The position numbers were made by a program, and so were the translations under genes. A stretch of DNA of 64,000 nt, from contig JAQMRL010000003.1 in assembly GCA_035578175.1 (NCBI GenBank), positions 59,318,672 to 59,382,671 on the forward strand. Direction: 5' to 3'. How positions within the stretch are numbered: the first letter of the stretch is position 1; each line of letters starts with the position of its first letter. This DNA is from Catonia carolina. Its lineage: Eukaryota > Arthropoda > Insecta > Hemiptera > Achilidae. Shown here in pieces: positions 46,800 to 59,264 of this stretch. The notes below the pieces were generated by a model, which had not been told where the DNA came from, did not search any database, and worked only from the letters and a program-made list of their open reading frames with translations.

Positions 46800-47330
46800 T
46801 AAACTTGATGAACTGAGAAACAACACCTTGAAACACAAAATTGTTGAAGCTGGAGATGATAACGACGATAGAGATGATAACGACGCCTATTATGAGATGA
46901 TGATGATTAGTAGTTGAAGTAGAAAAGAAAGAAGAAAAAAAAGTTTAAATGATTAAAAAAATTGTAGAGGTAAGTCGAATGTTTTAAAACGTTTCAGTCC
47001 GTGAGTATCTTCGCTGTTATCGAAAAGGTTAATCGCTAATGAATTCCAATTGTCTTCTAGTTTTTGTAAATTTTTTTCGCTATGTTGTTTAATTTTTTTA
47101 TTTTATGATAGGCAGGTTTAGGTTTTTATGTAGTATTTCATTGGTTACGTACCATTGGGCTGCAGTGATTAGTTTCAGGCATTTTGATTGAAAGCGCTGC
47201 AGCATTTCTATATTTTGATGAACTAGCTGTACCCCATAGCTCTAACCATAAGTCCAAACTTGTTTTACTATTACTTTGTATACGTGAGTACTTTACTTTC
47301 AAGGGAGAGTTCAAATTTACTGCCTAAGAA
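46800..47330 (-). mobile_element. Jockey-type LINE ORF2 C-terminus and 3' UTR
   Basis: On the minus strand from about 47330 the frames read KVLTYTK, then a KQVWTYG block, GVQLVHQNIEMLQRFQSK and CLKLITAAQWYVTNEILHKN. NLPIIK, KIYKKLEDNWNSLAINLFDN and HGLKRFKTFDLPLQF follow. This is a clear jockey C-terminus (PIWTYG.QLWG, IE.LQRFQSK.LR, WYV.N..IH.DL.IP). Frame shifts are few, so this is among the better-kept jockey pieces here. The trailer, rich in TCATCATCATCTCATAATAG, matches the relic at 4.9-5.2 kb. Confidence 0.88.
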
Positions 47331-47339
47331 GTTTTTATT

Positions 47340-47795
47340 AAGAAAAATATCTACAATATGTTCTATTAGATAACAATAAATAGATTTGATAAAAATTATT
47401 ATTAATCACAGAAAGGTATTTCCCAGAAAATATACCAGAAAAGACAATATAAGTAAATACGGCTCACAGTTTAGTATTTATTAGTCTATGACAAATCGTA
47501 TTTCAAATTTGTTTATTACAAATATTGCGAACTTAAATTTTTTAAAACAAATTTATATTTTGTGTTCTCAACGAATAAATTCGTTTGTTGTCTCCGTTAT
47601 AGTACCACGTTCTACCTTAATGTACCAAAATAATTTTAGCGAGATTCAAGCTGTTTTTTGAATATTAGACTAAAATTTGAAATTTATTCTTTGCCTGTTG
47701 AAATAGCACGATTCTTGTGAATTTAATTATTGGACATTTGCCAGGGTGCAGCTGTTAAAGTTTGAAGAAACTTTGTCTAAAGAGATTGAATTAAT
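47340..47795. other. No supported feature
   Basis: AT-rich DNA between the jockey relic and a SINE. Confidence 0.5.
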
Positions 47796-47797
47796 TT

Positions 47798-48123
47798 TTT
47801 TAAATTCCTAATGTGTGTACTTTGCAATCTGTTGAATTCAGAACAATAAGCAACCCTGTGACCCAATAAGTTGAAAATGATGTTTATGACGTGTACATGA
47901 GGTTTAGTTTTGTACAGACTCAGGCCGACTATTCCTGAGAGAGTATGGTTAATGGAACCCCAACTATCAAAGTACACCGGTAACCACTGTCTAGTATTCC
48001 GTATAAAAGTCACTACCCTTACTAGGATTTGAACCAGTAACCTTCGTCTCCGAAAATCAGCTGTTAAAAAGCTGGCTTTAATCAGCTGGCAACGATTTTT
48101 CCTCTAGATCAAACCGGTGGGTC
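47798..48123 (-). mobile_element. tRNA-derived SINE (first family), complete copy with 10-bp TSD
   Basis: Full copy in the same layout as the one at 1.9 kb: tail TTTAAATTCCTAATGTGTG at the low end, body with TGGTTAATGGAACCCCAAC and CAAAGTACACCGGTAACCAC. The tRNA-like head has the minus-strand A box TTTGATCTAGAGG and B box GGTTCAAATCC. GAATTAATTT occurs exactly at 47788-47797 and 48124-48133, defining the target-site duplication. Confidence 0.92.
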
Positions 48124-48134
48124 GAATTAATTTA

Positions 48135-49240
48135 ACGCACTTTTTTTTCTTTCGAATGAAAAAATACTTGATTTTTTCGTGACGCAATTAAATACTGTGA
48201 CGCGGATATTGTATGAACTCGGCTATGGCATGATGTGGACAATTATATTTTAAAAACAATAGCTTTTGTATGGGTTTTGACAGGTGCAATTCATTGTACT
48301 TCAGAATTGCAGCTCCTTTTGGTAGATTGTTGATTTTCTAGCACTTGATGGTTCAAGTTTCTCTTACGTTTTTTTTTATTGATTTCTGGATTATAGTATT
48401 TTATTCTTTGTGTTATTATTATTCTGATTTTTATATTTTTAGAAATTCGGTCGGTTATAAAAAGCGGTCATCCTTTTACTCATGGGTCAAATGTCGTGTT
48501 TGCTTGAACAGCGTCAAATAAAACAATTAGAACCGGTTGTGTGAGTTGCGTTTAATATTGTTTCATCGAAGACAAGTGGTATACTATTGTTGGGGTGTGT
48601 ACAACGGAACTGTAAGTAAGGAATTAATTTTATTTATCTAATTGTATATATTTTTTATGTTAAGATTTTAATACATTTTGTATGTAATTTAGTAGTTGGA
48701 ATAATTGTAATAATCTAAGTAATTAATACATTTACAATAAACTTTTGTTATGAATAAAAACGAAGTTTTGTTTGATAACAAACAGATTCCGAAGGAACAT
48801 GGGTAAATGTTACAATAGCGTACAGTTTCTATTCTGAAAAATAGATGAGCCCGGTCCATTTCTCTAATGAATGATTTTAACAAAGCACCAAAATTATACA
48901 AGATCGAATTACTATAGTCGCTAAAGAACGCAATTAGGCGATGCAAGTACAAATTAACTTAAAACATTAGTCTTCATATGTAAAATAACTCTAATTAATA
49001 TATCGTATAAAAATCAATTGAAAAATTGTTTAAGATAATTCTTCTTTGGAAGCAATAATGCATACAAGAAGAGGTTTTTCTTCTGTAATTAATTATTTAA
49101 AACCGGTGATGGCGAATGGCTTTATTTATAGATTTAATGGATCCATCTACCCAATAATTATAATAAAAATCATGGATGAGAAGTGACAAATCAATGAATA
49201 AACATACAAAGGTTATGCATGTTTATTAATAACATTGATG
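48135..49240. other. No supported feature
   Basis: AT-rich DNA. The minus-strand frame at 48.69-48.95 kb shows no motif. Confidence 0.5.
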
Positions 49241-49244
49241 ATAA

Positions 49245-49600
49245 TAACAATAATAAAATATTTTTAGAAGACAAAAAGTAGAATTTTACAGACACATACA
49301 CAGTACCAACAAGAACAATATAAAAAACCAATCTTTAACATCACAAATTCCAGCAAAAATATAGCCTATTAAATAAATGAAACAGTCAAAAACTTAAAAC
49401 AACTAAATATATCAGAAATTCATTATGTACAATTGAGAAAGTTAATAAAGTACAAAAATCTGAAATTTAAATTAGATATTACAGTAAGAAAAGGAAGTAA
49501 ATGGACAGAGGAATGAAGGAAAGAACACAGTAAAGGCATGAAGAGGATTTGGGAGAAACAACGGACGACCAAAAGAAACAGTCGGAAAACATTAAACCAT
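49245..49600 (+). mobile_element. LINE ORF2 C-terminal relic
   Basis: Frames read RRQKVEFYRHIHSTNKN, then NITNSSKNIAY, a stop, INETVKNLKQLNISEIHYVQ and LDITVRKGSKWTEE. This is the basic tail after the reverse transcriptase (R+.+FYGH..RM, W..EV..DL....I, W+EE....HS). It is shared with the relics at 38.8-40.4 kb. Only the C-terminus survives. A tRNA-type SINE follows at once. Confidence 0.78.
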
Positions 49601-49627
49601 TCAAGTTCTTACGGTTTTTTAAACAGA

Positions 49628-49800
49628 CAGTGGTGTATTGATAAGCTCAGCTAGCTTCTACGCCAGGGGTCCCATGTTTGACTCCCGGTCAGGTTTAACG
49701 TTTATTTATCACTCATTATCATCTAGCACTCTTCATTAGTCTGAATTGGAGTAGTTTTCAGAATATTTGGCCGTAAACAATAAAGAAAGCTCTTTTTAAA
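49628..49800 (+). mobile_element. tRNA-derived SINE (second family)
   Basis: The head contains GTGTATTGATAAGCTCAGCT (A-box position), TTCTACGCCAGGGGTCCC and TTGACTCCCGGTCAGG (B-box position). The tail TTATCACTCATTATCATCT is shared with the copies at 16.5 and 51.0 kb. It is the clearest member of this second SINE family. Confidence 0.72.
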
Positions 49801-49804
49801 CAGA

Positions 49805-50985
49805 AAATAAAAATGTGAATAATAATAAACTTATAGAATAAGATTATTCTAAAACTTAATGATCTGAATAGTGTGTAACCATAGTGATTTGAAAGATGGA
49901 GTTTTCCAATCTTTCCGTCATTTTAATTACTTTCAAGTCAATTTGCGTTAACGATTAAGAAGGTAAAGAGGTTAGCATAGGATGATAGAAAAGAAAGTAT
50001 TAGGTTCATCCAAAGGCTCGAGCCGTCTCTAGCTTACCATAGAGGACATCGATAATAGCCTTGCACTGCATCTTCTCATCCCTTCGTACGCTTCAATTCA
50101 TCCTAACCTCCTCTTTCAAGCTTATCTCTTAGTTTGATAGACGACTCCCTGGGGCATCAGCACTTGTTCCTTATATACCGTAGCTACTACAACTAACTTG
50201 GTTGTTATAACCTTTCAACAAAATTTTTAGACACCAACATCATTTTAATATTTCTCAAATATTAACAAACTAACTTTGAATTCCATTTATTTCCATCTTT
50301 TCACGTTTTAAAAAAAGAAATAACAGAAACATAATATTTATACACAGATTTCATAAATATTATGTAACCAGAGAGTATTAAGACGTAAGCAAACGTTTAT
50401 TTAATTTCAAGCAAAATGTGTAATATAAAATATCTTACTTCGTAGAAATATATTTAAATAAAATAGAAGTTATCATTTTATATAACATGTATTTACTTTC
50501 AATAGAGAATTTTATTAAAGCATTAATATAAAAATACTAATAATTAAATTTCCGTAAAATAATTTAAAATTTAATAGAAAATTAATAAACAGAAAACTGG
50601 TACGTGGCGCTAACTAATAACTGAGTAACTTGCCAATAGATCCGTAATTATTAGTTTAATAAGCAACATCAAACTACTCCAAACAATAAAATATGTACAA
50701 AGTGTTTTAAACATAGTATCATTAGAATCTTCATGATCTTATTTCATTATTGTTTGTAAAAACTAAGGACTTTTTTTAAAAAAAAAAACATGTTTCCTTG
50801 TATTTTCTTTTATGAAGGGAAGCAATGTTGTCCAAATGTAGCGTAATATTAAATAGAATATATAACAGATGTTCATGAAAATTAAATTAAGTAAAAAGAT
50901 TTCATACCACGGTGTAATCTAGAAGTAAATTTTTCAAGTACCAGGCAACTGGTAGTTAAAAGCTTTTCTGCACTGTTTTGGGCAT
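49805..50985. other. No supported feature
   Basis: AT-rich DNA; nothing recognised. Confidence 0.5.
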
Positions 50986-50989
50986 TATT

Positions 50990-51122
50990 GTTAAAGCAGA
51001 TAATGAAAGGGGATAGATTAAAATGAGTAATGATAATAAAATCTGACAAAGGATCATATCGGGGACCCCTGGCATAGAAACCAGTTTCTCTGATTACTTT
51101 ACCACAAACCGGCCAACTAAAT
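50990..51122 (-). mobile_element. tRNA-derived SINE (second family)
   Basis: The minus strand reads CGGTTTGTGGTAAAGTAATC, CTGGTTTCTATGCCAGGGGT, CCCCGATATGATCCTTTGTC, then TTATTATCATTACTCATTTT. The TTCTATGCCAGGGGTCCC block and the tail match the copy at 49.6 kb in inverted orientation. The B box is degenerate. Confidence 0.68.
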
Positions 51123-51399
51123 AAAACACAGTTAATCAAATTAGGAGGAATCAGTGTTTGTTCATGAGAAATTATTAAAAATTTTTTTTGATAAAAACAA
51201 AGCTAGTATTTAAAATACATGAATCTGATTCATGTTGACTTATAACCGATACAAGAGCGGCCACCACTACAACTAAAATAATGATGTAAGCACTACAATG
51301 AAGTTATTGCAAACGATCGAAACAATTACACTTAGAGCTCGGCTAAAAAGAGAAAATATCAGAAAGGAACCTGATATCCAGGGCATTGTAAAAAGGGCA

Positions 51400-51492
51400 T
51401 TGTGACGTAAAAGGTTTATGAGTGATCATGCAGACAGAATTGATCCAAAGCGTTTGGCAAATTGAGCTACACCACAACACCGGAAACCAAAT
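51400..51492 (-). mobile_element. tRNA-like SINE head (second family)
   Basis: The minus strand reads GTGTTGTGGTGTAGCTCAAT (A-box position), TTGCCAAACGCTTTGGATCA and ATTCTGTCTGCATGATCACT. The layout resembles the head at 16.5 kb. The B box is weak. Confidence 0.5.
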
Positions 51493-51494
51493 GA

Positions 51495-54400
51495 CGTACG
51501 AGCAAGCTTTTAAAACGAAGGGAATACGATAAATATCAGTGACACAAAAGGTATAATCTGACATTAAACAGAACAAGTCTTATTTTTAATGGTAAATAAT
51601 AAATTGGGCAGTGTAAAACACGGTTATGTTAAATTAAGACATTGGATATACATTGAATTGAATCTTGTCTTCTGCAGCAAATAAGTCTATGAAATTAAAT
51701 ATCGAAAATGATGTTTAGCGTGATAGTACCTATTCTACGGGTATAATAGAGTTGACACACAAAGTGAAAAGTTAATAAAATAGTAGTTACATTTGTGACG
51801 AGTTAAATAGAACTTAGTTATGGTACAATTACAGAATAAGTGATTATTTACATCCCAGCGGTTTACTGGTTAGTAGTTTAACATAATAGGTCAATGAAAT
51901 TGAAATTGACTTTTGCTTTTTCGTAATTTCGAAATTGTTTTTTGTAATGGATCTTCGTAATTTGCTATTAATGTGATTTTTCTAAACGTCGCTTTTACTT
52001 ACGGGTAATCTGGTTTAGAAGAATGAAGAAAAAAAATCGGTTTTTAGTTTTCAATGTTCATACACTACATTCTAAATGCACGCTTTACAATGGTACCACT
52101 ACTATATTTCTATCAAAACCAGACTTACTTTTTGTATTTATAAGAAATAGTACAATTTTTTAATTTTGCTAATTTTTATAAAGAAGTTCGTTAAGTTAAT
52201 CTTACAGTAGTTCTATCCATTATTATAAAATAATAAAGATATCACAACTCTGAACGGCAATAAACTTTATTTAACTTTCCAGTTTAAGTCTAGGACATAA
52301 TTCATGAAAACTTCATCAGTGGACACTAACTTGTAAGTAGGTAAGATAGTCTTCTAGAAGTCTCCAAACAGAATGTTCTAAAACATTCCATACAGTTAAC
52401 AAAATACAAAGAAAGTACAATCATGAAAGTGTGCAATGTGGTTATGTAAATAAAAATATTTGACGTATATCATAAGGTTATGTTACGGAAATTACTTTTT
52501 TAAAGTTTTACCAGATATGCGTATCATAATTGATAAATGATACTGTAATCTAATTTTCATGGTTTGTTTAATACATCAAATTCTAGTTTCTAACAGTGAA
52601 AATTAAAATCTTGAGAAAAAATATTTTTAGAAGCGTTAAGAGCTGTAAAAGGCTAAATCGGATTAGAAATGATCATAAATTATTTATTATACGGCGAAGA
52701 TAAGGTTTTAATACTCTTAAAGAAATCAGTTATGGAGCGCCATTGGAAATGGAACTATCATCTTCAAATAATGCCTCTACTTCATATTCTGACAGGCCAA
52801 AATTTAAGGGTACCCGAAACGGAGAAAATTGAAAAATTTTCACATATCCGGCTGTTGCAGTTTTTATAAAAAATTTTTTTAAATATTTTGAACCCTTATA
52901 GTGTTTTCTAAACGTTACCAATTTGCATAAACACATCTATTTTTTGAATGAAAAACGATAAACTCATAATTTTGTTTTAAAACTTGACATTATAAAAGTT
53001 GACATTAGACCAGCTGTGAATGTAACAGTTGAGAAATTTCCAGATTATGGTTGTGCAATGTATTACATGTATCTATTTGGAGTACTTAAAATATGTTCTT
53101 TTATAGTTTTTTCTTGTTTCCCGTAAACAACAATTTTGACACACAAGGAACATTTTCTCAGCCAACAGTGAACGGATTTTAAAGTTATGTTTGCACAGCC
53201 TTTTATTCCATATAATGAAATGTACTTAGTAAATATTATTACAGTAAAATAATGTGTTAATTTTTTTCACTTAAATAGGCAAGAAATTATGCTGTTAAAA
53301 AGTGGTAATTTCAAAAATAAAACATTTTCTTATCTTCCTAACAATATAATATAATGATGCTACTAATTGTGTGGGTTTAGAATACTCTGAAAAACAACCA
53401 CAACAAAATTGGACTGGATAACTTTAATAGTTTTTAAGAAAATGTTCGTTACATTACATTAACTTGAAGATGATCCGGGGTGACCAGTGGCTACGTGGTT
53501 GTCGGAAAGTGTTCTTGGACATAATAATTGAATGGTAGAGGAATAAACTCTAAAGCAAAAGAAACTTTTTAATTTTTTAAATTGAATTTTAAAGACTTCA
53601 GAAATGGTTTCAAACACTATTTTCATTGCGATCCATAAATGTCCATGTAAATATTACTTTCCTTAATTTGAAAAATTTTAGTAAATACAAGAAATATAGT
53701 ATAAACAATACGATAAACGTAAAACATAAAATAGGAAATATTTAAATTTATTGGAAAATTGTTAATATTACTTTTGTCCGAAATTATAAAATGTAAATCA
53801 AGTAATTCTGATAAACAACCATGACAATATTTATGATAAAACTGATTCTGGTGGTCGAAATAAAATATAAGCCTAGGGTAACGATGATTTTATTTTACAG
53901 AAAGACAAATAACCTAATTTATAATACTAAAATGACACTCTGTTAGAAAGGGGAGTTTTATTACAACTTCAAAATAAGATAGGATAGGGGAAAGAAAGAA
54001 GAAATTATCAGAGAGAAAGTCATCCGTGTGCTATATATTACTTTTACTATCTTTTGAGAGAGGGAGTGTTTTTGTCGTGAGTATGAGATTACTTACACTG
54101 TTTAGTAAGGTATGTGACACAATAGAATAGCCCATACATACACATACAAATGTTATATACAAATTTTGTTATTGTGCAGCCTTTTCATATTTAATGTAGG
54201 AACGGAGTGCATAGTCCTACATTCATGTTTTTCATGTATAAATGAAGGTTTTTTACTGGAGGCAATAATAAAGGATATCAGCTTTATCATTTTCGTCGGT
54301 AACAATAGTGAATCCGTCGTAGTATTAATTTCAACAGAAACTCTTCCCACGTAATATTTGATTTTGTATCGTGTACTTCATTTTCCAATTCTAGTTTATT

Positions 54401-54835
54401 TCTTTGTTGTTTGCTTTGTGTCTGACTTATCAAGAGATTTTTCAAAATGTCCTACTTGATTTTTCACTGGTAACTAATCAGTATTATTAATGCAAAAATT
54501 AATAAAAAAATGTTTGTGGCCAAAAATGTTTAAGTGAAACTTTATGTGAAACGATACATAAGTGTTTTTTATTTATTGGTAAAGTTTTTCACCGGTAAAA
54601 TATTTCTTAGTTTTCTTAGATTTATAAAATGTGTGCCATTAAAAATTTCTTGATACGGATATTTAAAAATCAAATTAAAAATATATTTAAGTACAGCACA
54701 GCTAAATCATTTGTTAATACTTAAAAAAGAAATATATACATTGCTGAATTTAAGGACGCAAATACGTTCTTTCATTTAATTTATTTCTAACTTACTTGTT
54801 AGTGTTATAGCCTCATAAAAACCCGTAAAAACAAA
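51495..54835. other. No supported feature over about 3.3 kb
   Basis: AT-rich DNA. Overlapping short frames on both strands near 52.7-52.9 and 54.15-54.35 kb look like chance. No repeat copy was recognised. Confidence 0.5.
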
Positions 54836-54846
54836 TATTATCTCTT

Positions 54847-55247
54847 TTTCTGCCCGTAACACGTAGGTGGAGTGTTAAATAATTTCCACTCGATTTGCTA
54901 GTTCCAAGGCTACAATAATAGTTCTGTTTCTTATCAAATGGTCAGCCAATTCTATGACTGAACCATTTAAGAACAGAAGAGGTAGAGGTGTAAACGTCAC
55001 TAGTCAGAGTTTTCTTTTCTGAGAGTACTAATGAATTTCATCATTATACGGCAAGACCCTGTGGTGAATGAAGTGAAAGTGTCATTTGCAGAGTGGAAAG
55101 TAGATGTTTTTTGGAGGGCCAGGTATGCTGATAAGCATACTTTTCCACTCAGTGAGGAAAGAATAGGTAAACCTCCTTACTCCTCGTTCTACTTAGTAAA
55201 GCCTCTAAAGGTTCAAACCAGCCTTTCGTGATGATCTAAAGAACAAC
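54847..55247 (-). repeat. Rep392 interspersed repeat, copy E, possible 7-bp TSD
   Basis: Inverted full-length copy with GTAGGTGGAGTGTTAAATAA, TTCTTATCAAATGGTCAGCC, GAACAGAAGAGGTAGAGGTG, GTATGCTGATAAGCATACTT, TTCCACTCAGTGAGGAAAG and GGTTCAAACCAGCCTTTCG. ATCTCTT occurs at 54840-54846 and 55248-55254 immediately outside, a likely target-site duplication. Confidence 0.9.
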
Positions 55248-55254
55248 ATCTCTT

Positions 55255-55655
55255 ATTATTGTTAAGTTATGTTGTCAGCGTCTCAAGGGGACACGGGAGG
55301 CTGAAATTTTAAGTTTATGCCATGTTTCTTTGTTTAAGTTAAAACATAAGCCAAATCTTAACTTTTAATAACATGCAAAAATTTTATGTTTATGACTTGT
55401 TAAAAAAAAGATGAATTTTATAAATTTTGCTAGTGCTGGTAAGTTTTGTTAAACTTTTCTTGAATTTTTATTTTGTAACTTTAGTTTGAATACAGCTGGT
55501 TACAGGTTGTTTTTTTAAATTTTAAGGAAATTTTAAGCTTATTATGTTGGTTGTACTGATGCTTAACTACATCAAAAATCAGCTGTTTGTTGTTTTGAAT
55601 GCTTGGGTTGTACAACCATATAGTCAGCTTACTTTGTGTAAGTAAAATGTTTCTT
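55255..55655. other. No supported feature
   Basis: AT-rich DNA; nothing recognised. Confidence 0.5.
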
Positions 55656-55659
55656 TGTT

Positions 55660-55800
55660 ACCTAAGACCGCATGGTAACGTGCTCGCTTCTCATCATGCG
55701 ATTTTGGGTTCGAATCCCATACAGGCACGGGATATTTTCAAACGTTACAAAAAATCCTTTCATTCTTCACCGTCTGCATAAACAGTAATTGCAGAACAGT
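55660..55800 (+). mobile_element. tRNA-derived SINE (second family)
   Basis: The head contains CCGCATGGTAACGTGCTCGC (A-box position) and, about 30 bp on, GGGTTCGAATCCCATACAGG with a perfect B box. A tail with TTCATTCTTCACCGTCTGCA follows. Acceptor-stem pairing is absent, so I do not call a tRNA gene. Confidence 0.7.
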
Positions 55801-55804
55801 CAGA

Positions 55805-56320
55805 CGTTAAACCAAAAAAGTACAATTTTCATTTAGTTTAATTTCCCTGTAAAATGAATTTTTTAGCACTTATGGAATATTTTTCTAACAACCGCTAAAC
55901 CGATATGTTGAAATTTTAAGATTAGGTCTATACTATCAAAGTTTATCGTGTGTTATTAGCGTTTCCTTCCAATCATTCCCATTATAATTTTATGTGATAT
56001 CTACTAATTAATGTTTACATTCATAAGAGTTGCGTAGTGATAATACTTTTTTCCGGCGACATTAATTGGAAAATGGCAAAACCCCTAGGACACATTGTGT
56101 AAAAGTACTCAAGACGGGCACAAAAAATTTTGGAATGATTTGTACAATGAGTTGTTTGTTGAAAGTTTGTCCAATGAATGTTTGTTATACCATTCCTTTT
56201 CATAAACTGTTGTTAGACTGTAGATTCTATCAAATGTTCATAATACATCACTGAATAAGTTTGCCAGAAAATGTTTTAAAAATTTTCTTTCGTTATTTGT
56301 TAAAGTACTTTCATTAAGTA
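55805..56320. other. No supported feature
   Basis: AT-rich DNA; the short frames on both strands near 56.02-56.25 kb show no motif. Confidence 0.5.
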
Positions 56321-56327
56321 TTATTTA

Positions 56328-56675
56328 AGTGCAAGCCGAAAGGCTCGTTTGTACCTCTAGAAGCATTACTAAGCAAAACGAGGAGTCTGAGTCTGGTGGT
56401 TTACATTTGCCTTCCTCACTTTAGGGAAAAGTATGCTTTTCAGCACGCCTGGCATTTTGAAAAGCAAAGTTATACTTTTCACCCTACGAAAAACACATTC
56501 TTCTCATTCACCACAGGGTCTGACTGTATAATGAAAGTCATTTCTCTCTCAGAAGAGATAAGTCTGACGAGTGTATTTACACTTATACCTGTTCTGTTTT
56601 TAAATACTTGAGTCAATTATATAATTGACTGACCATGTGATAAGAATCATAACAATATTTTGTAGCCCTGGAACT
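56328..56675 (+). repeat. Rep392 interspersed repeat, copy F, truncated
   Basis: Starts GTGCAAGCCGAAAGGCTCG and keeps CTAAGCAAAACGAGGAGTCT, GCCTTCCTCACTTTAGGGAA, TATAATGAAAGTCATTTCTC and TGACTGACCATGTGATAAG. It ends near GTAGCCCTGGAACTA, so the last 40-50 bp seen in copy D are missing. Confidence 0.85.
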
Positions 56676-56679
56676 ACCT

Positions 56680-57630
56680 TCATTATAATTTTAAAAAATC
56701 AGCTTATTTTTACTACTTAAATAAATTATTTAGATGTAATTTTTGTGACCGTAACTATACCATAATTGTATTATTGTGACCATAACTTAACTAATAAGTT
56801 AATTTTTAATTTTTTGATATTTATGTTCTTTTTTGTTTTATAAACTACTAAAACGTTCCGATGTTAAAGATAAAACTCTTGTATTTCCCAGTAGTTAAGG
56901 TAAAAACTTTTTGATATTCAGTATGTAAATTTTGTAAGAAAAGTTGTGGAAAATTTTATCAATTTTCTAGATTTGCATATCATTTAATATGACATCTGTC
57001 TAAAAATGAGCAACAATTTGTTAGAAACTTTAATTTAACCTCCCCCTTGTCAAATTAACAATGAACAGATTTTATAAATAAATAATATGAAGTAAGTTAC
57101 ATTTTAATTAAAAATAATTGCGTGTCACTTTGAATGTCAATTATTAATGATTAGGGGTAGTATTTGGATCAGATGGCTGTAGGTACTTTTTGTGTGCGTA
57201 CGTAAACCTGTAGAATTATTTTAGTGTTCGTTTGTGAATAGGGGAGGGAAAATCTACGCAGCTTGTTAACGAAAGCAATGGAATTAGAGATGCCAATTAG
57301 TAAGAGCAAAATTAAAACTTAAAACTGTTCTTTTTCAATTTAATTGAATTTCTAGTCGTACCGGTTATTTTTAATAAGTTGATTTTGTAAATTTTGCAAA
57401 TAATTATTTTTAAATCTATCAGTTTATAATTTTTTATCGACTTTTAATGTTGCATAAAATAATTTTTATTTTACAACAAGACTTACAGTTGCAAAATACT
57501 TTTACATAATGGCATGTAACAAAGCCCTTTTCGTTCTATCTTGGACATAATAAATATTTCCCTCATTGCAATCTACACTTTCCTGTTATGAACTTACTGC
57601 GTACAGTAACCAGCCATTCTCTTGGCGTAA
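56680..57630. other. No supported feature
   Basis: AT-rich DNA; nothing recognised. Confidence 0.5.
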
Positions 57631-57639
57631 TCGGTCCAA

Positions 57640-58262
57640 CCTGTGACGTTTTTTTTAAATCGCCTCATTTACTAATTTTTTTATGCTCTACAAGATAGGG
57701 CAGTTGCAATGTCTGCTGAAATTCTTGGAAAGGTTGTTTTCTCGTAAAAAAATAATTTTTTTTGATATTGCGATTTTAATATGCATTTTAGCGCAAAAAT
57801 GTAATAAAAGTTGTAAAGAATTTAAAATCCTACAACTTTTATTTCAATTTTTTTTTATGACGCTTACTTTAGCGGTAATTAGCGATTTTCTGTTTTTTCT
57901 CACGAAAACGAATAAAAAATTTTTTTTAAGATTTCAGCTTTAGTATGCTTTTTATGGCACAATTGTATAGAATCAAATTTATAGAAAATTAAAAGATCTA
58001 CAACTTTTATCTAAAGCGTTTTTCTCTGCAGAACCTGGTTTAGCGTTAGAGAGTGATTTTCCGTATTTTTAAGCCAAACTGAGGTTGATTTTCATTTTGC
58101 GTCTTTCACTCATGATTAAAATAAGGTTATGTTTTTTGAGGTTAGTTTTTGGTTTTTTTTTCTAATGTTTTATTACTAATGTTAGGTTATATTGTAAGTT
58201 ATTTGGATTGGCAAAAGAAAGTAATGTGAGTATTTCACATCAGATTTTATTTTATTCAGGTC
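57640..58262 (+). repeat. RepTIR family, copy 4, 5'-truncated
   Basis: Begins within the element at GTTTTTTTTAAATCGCCTCA, equivalent to about 27.87 kb in copy 1, and lacks the left end and (GT)n tract. It then runs collinearly: CTACAAGATAGGGCAGTTGC, TATGCATTTTAGCGC, a TAATAAAAGTTGTA hairpin arm, CTACAACTTTTATTTC, TAGCGGTAATTAGCGATTT, AGATCTACAACTTTTATCT and GGCAAAAGAAAGT near the end. Confidence 0.87.
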
Positions 58263-58264
58263 CC

Positions 58265-59260
58265 AAAATCGTTTTATGGCTTTCACCAATTTTTATTTTC
58301 GGATACTTTGCAGAATTCTTAAGTGTTCCCCCTACAGTCTTTTATTTTTAATTCATTTGGTAAATATCCGTATTTAAGAACAAACAGAATCTCAGTTCAA
58401 AATACATTGGTTAATGTTATGATCGGTTACTGTGACCGGTAACAAAATTCTGTAACGAATTTCCAAGATGTCATCAATTTTTAAATAATTCCTACATCAA
58501 ACATGCTATTTCAAGCGATACACCTGCCTACGCAGTTGTAATTTTCTGAATTTACATCAGAATATGGTATAGGCTTACCCTTTTATTGGTAACGGTAAAA
58601 CATAGCCTATTCTGCATAGCCTTGTAATGTATTTATTTCCAAATTATGACAATGTCAATGTGATTTATACGTTTATCATTCAAATGGATTAATTTCATAC
58701 AAAATTAGTGTTTAAAGTTGCAATCATCGTTGACTCTGTGATACAATGTTAATTTATTACCATCTATATTGACAGTATCATAGAATTTTAATTAATTACT
58801 AATTTAAGTGTGTTAAATTGCAAATTTGAATTTCTCTTTAATTAATTATCAGTATATATCACAATGATTAGATGATATTTATATTATGTATTAAATGAAA
58901 AGGTATACGAGCAAAATGGGGTGTTATAATTAATTTGAAATCATAGGGAAATTCGAAGTTGTATTTAAAAAATTAAACAGAACTAGATACCAAACAAAAA
59001 GCTTTGTTTTAAACGAAATACGTTCACTTTAGGCATATTATGTGGATTTAATTAAATAATCTGATACAAACAGTATGGTATATAAATAACAGTTTCATTC
59101 TTTATTATTATTGACTTTATTATACATTGTTCTGTAATACAAAGTGAGCTGACGTTAACAATGATATAAATAATAACATGAATGACGTGAACCTTCAGAC
59201 CACCCATCGACGTGCTTCTACGTTTTCGTTTACCTAATTCAATTTTTTATTAGTGTTATA
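58265..59260. other. No supported feature
   Basis: AT-rich DNA; nothing recognised. Confidence 0.5.
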
Positions 59261-59264
59261 ATCA

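Noticed and set aside
55665..55740. Possible functional tRNA gene (GGTTCGAATCC)
   Set aside because: The cloverleaf cannot be closed by eye and the sequence continues into a SINE-like tail.
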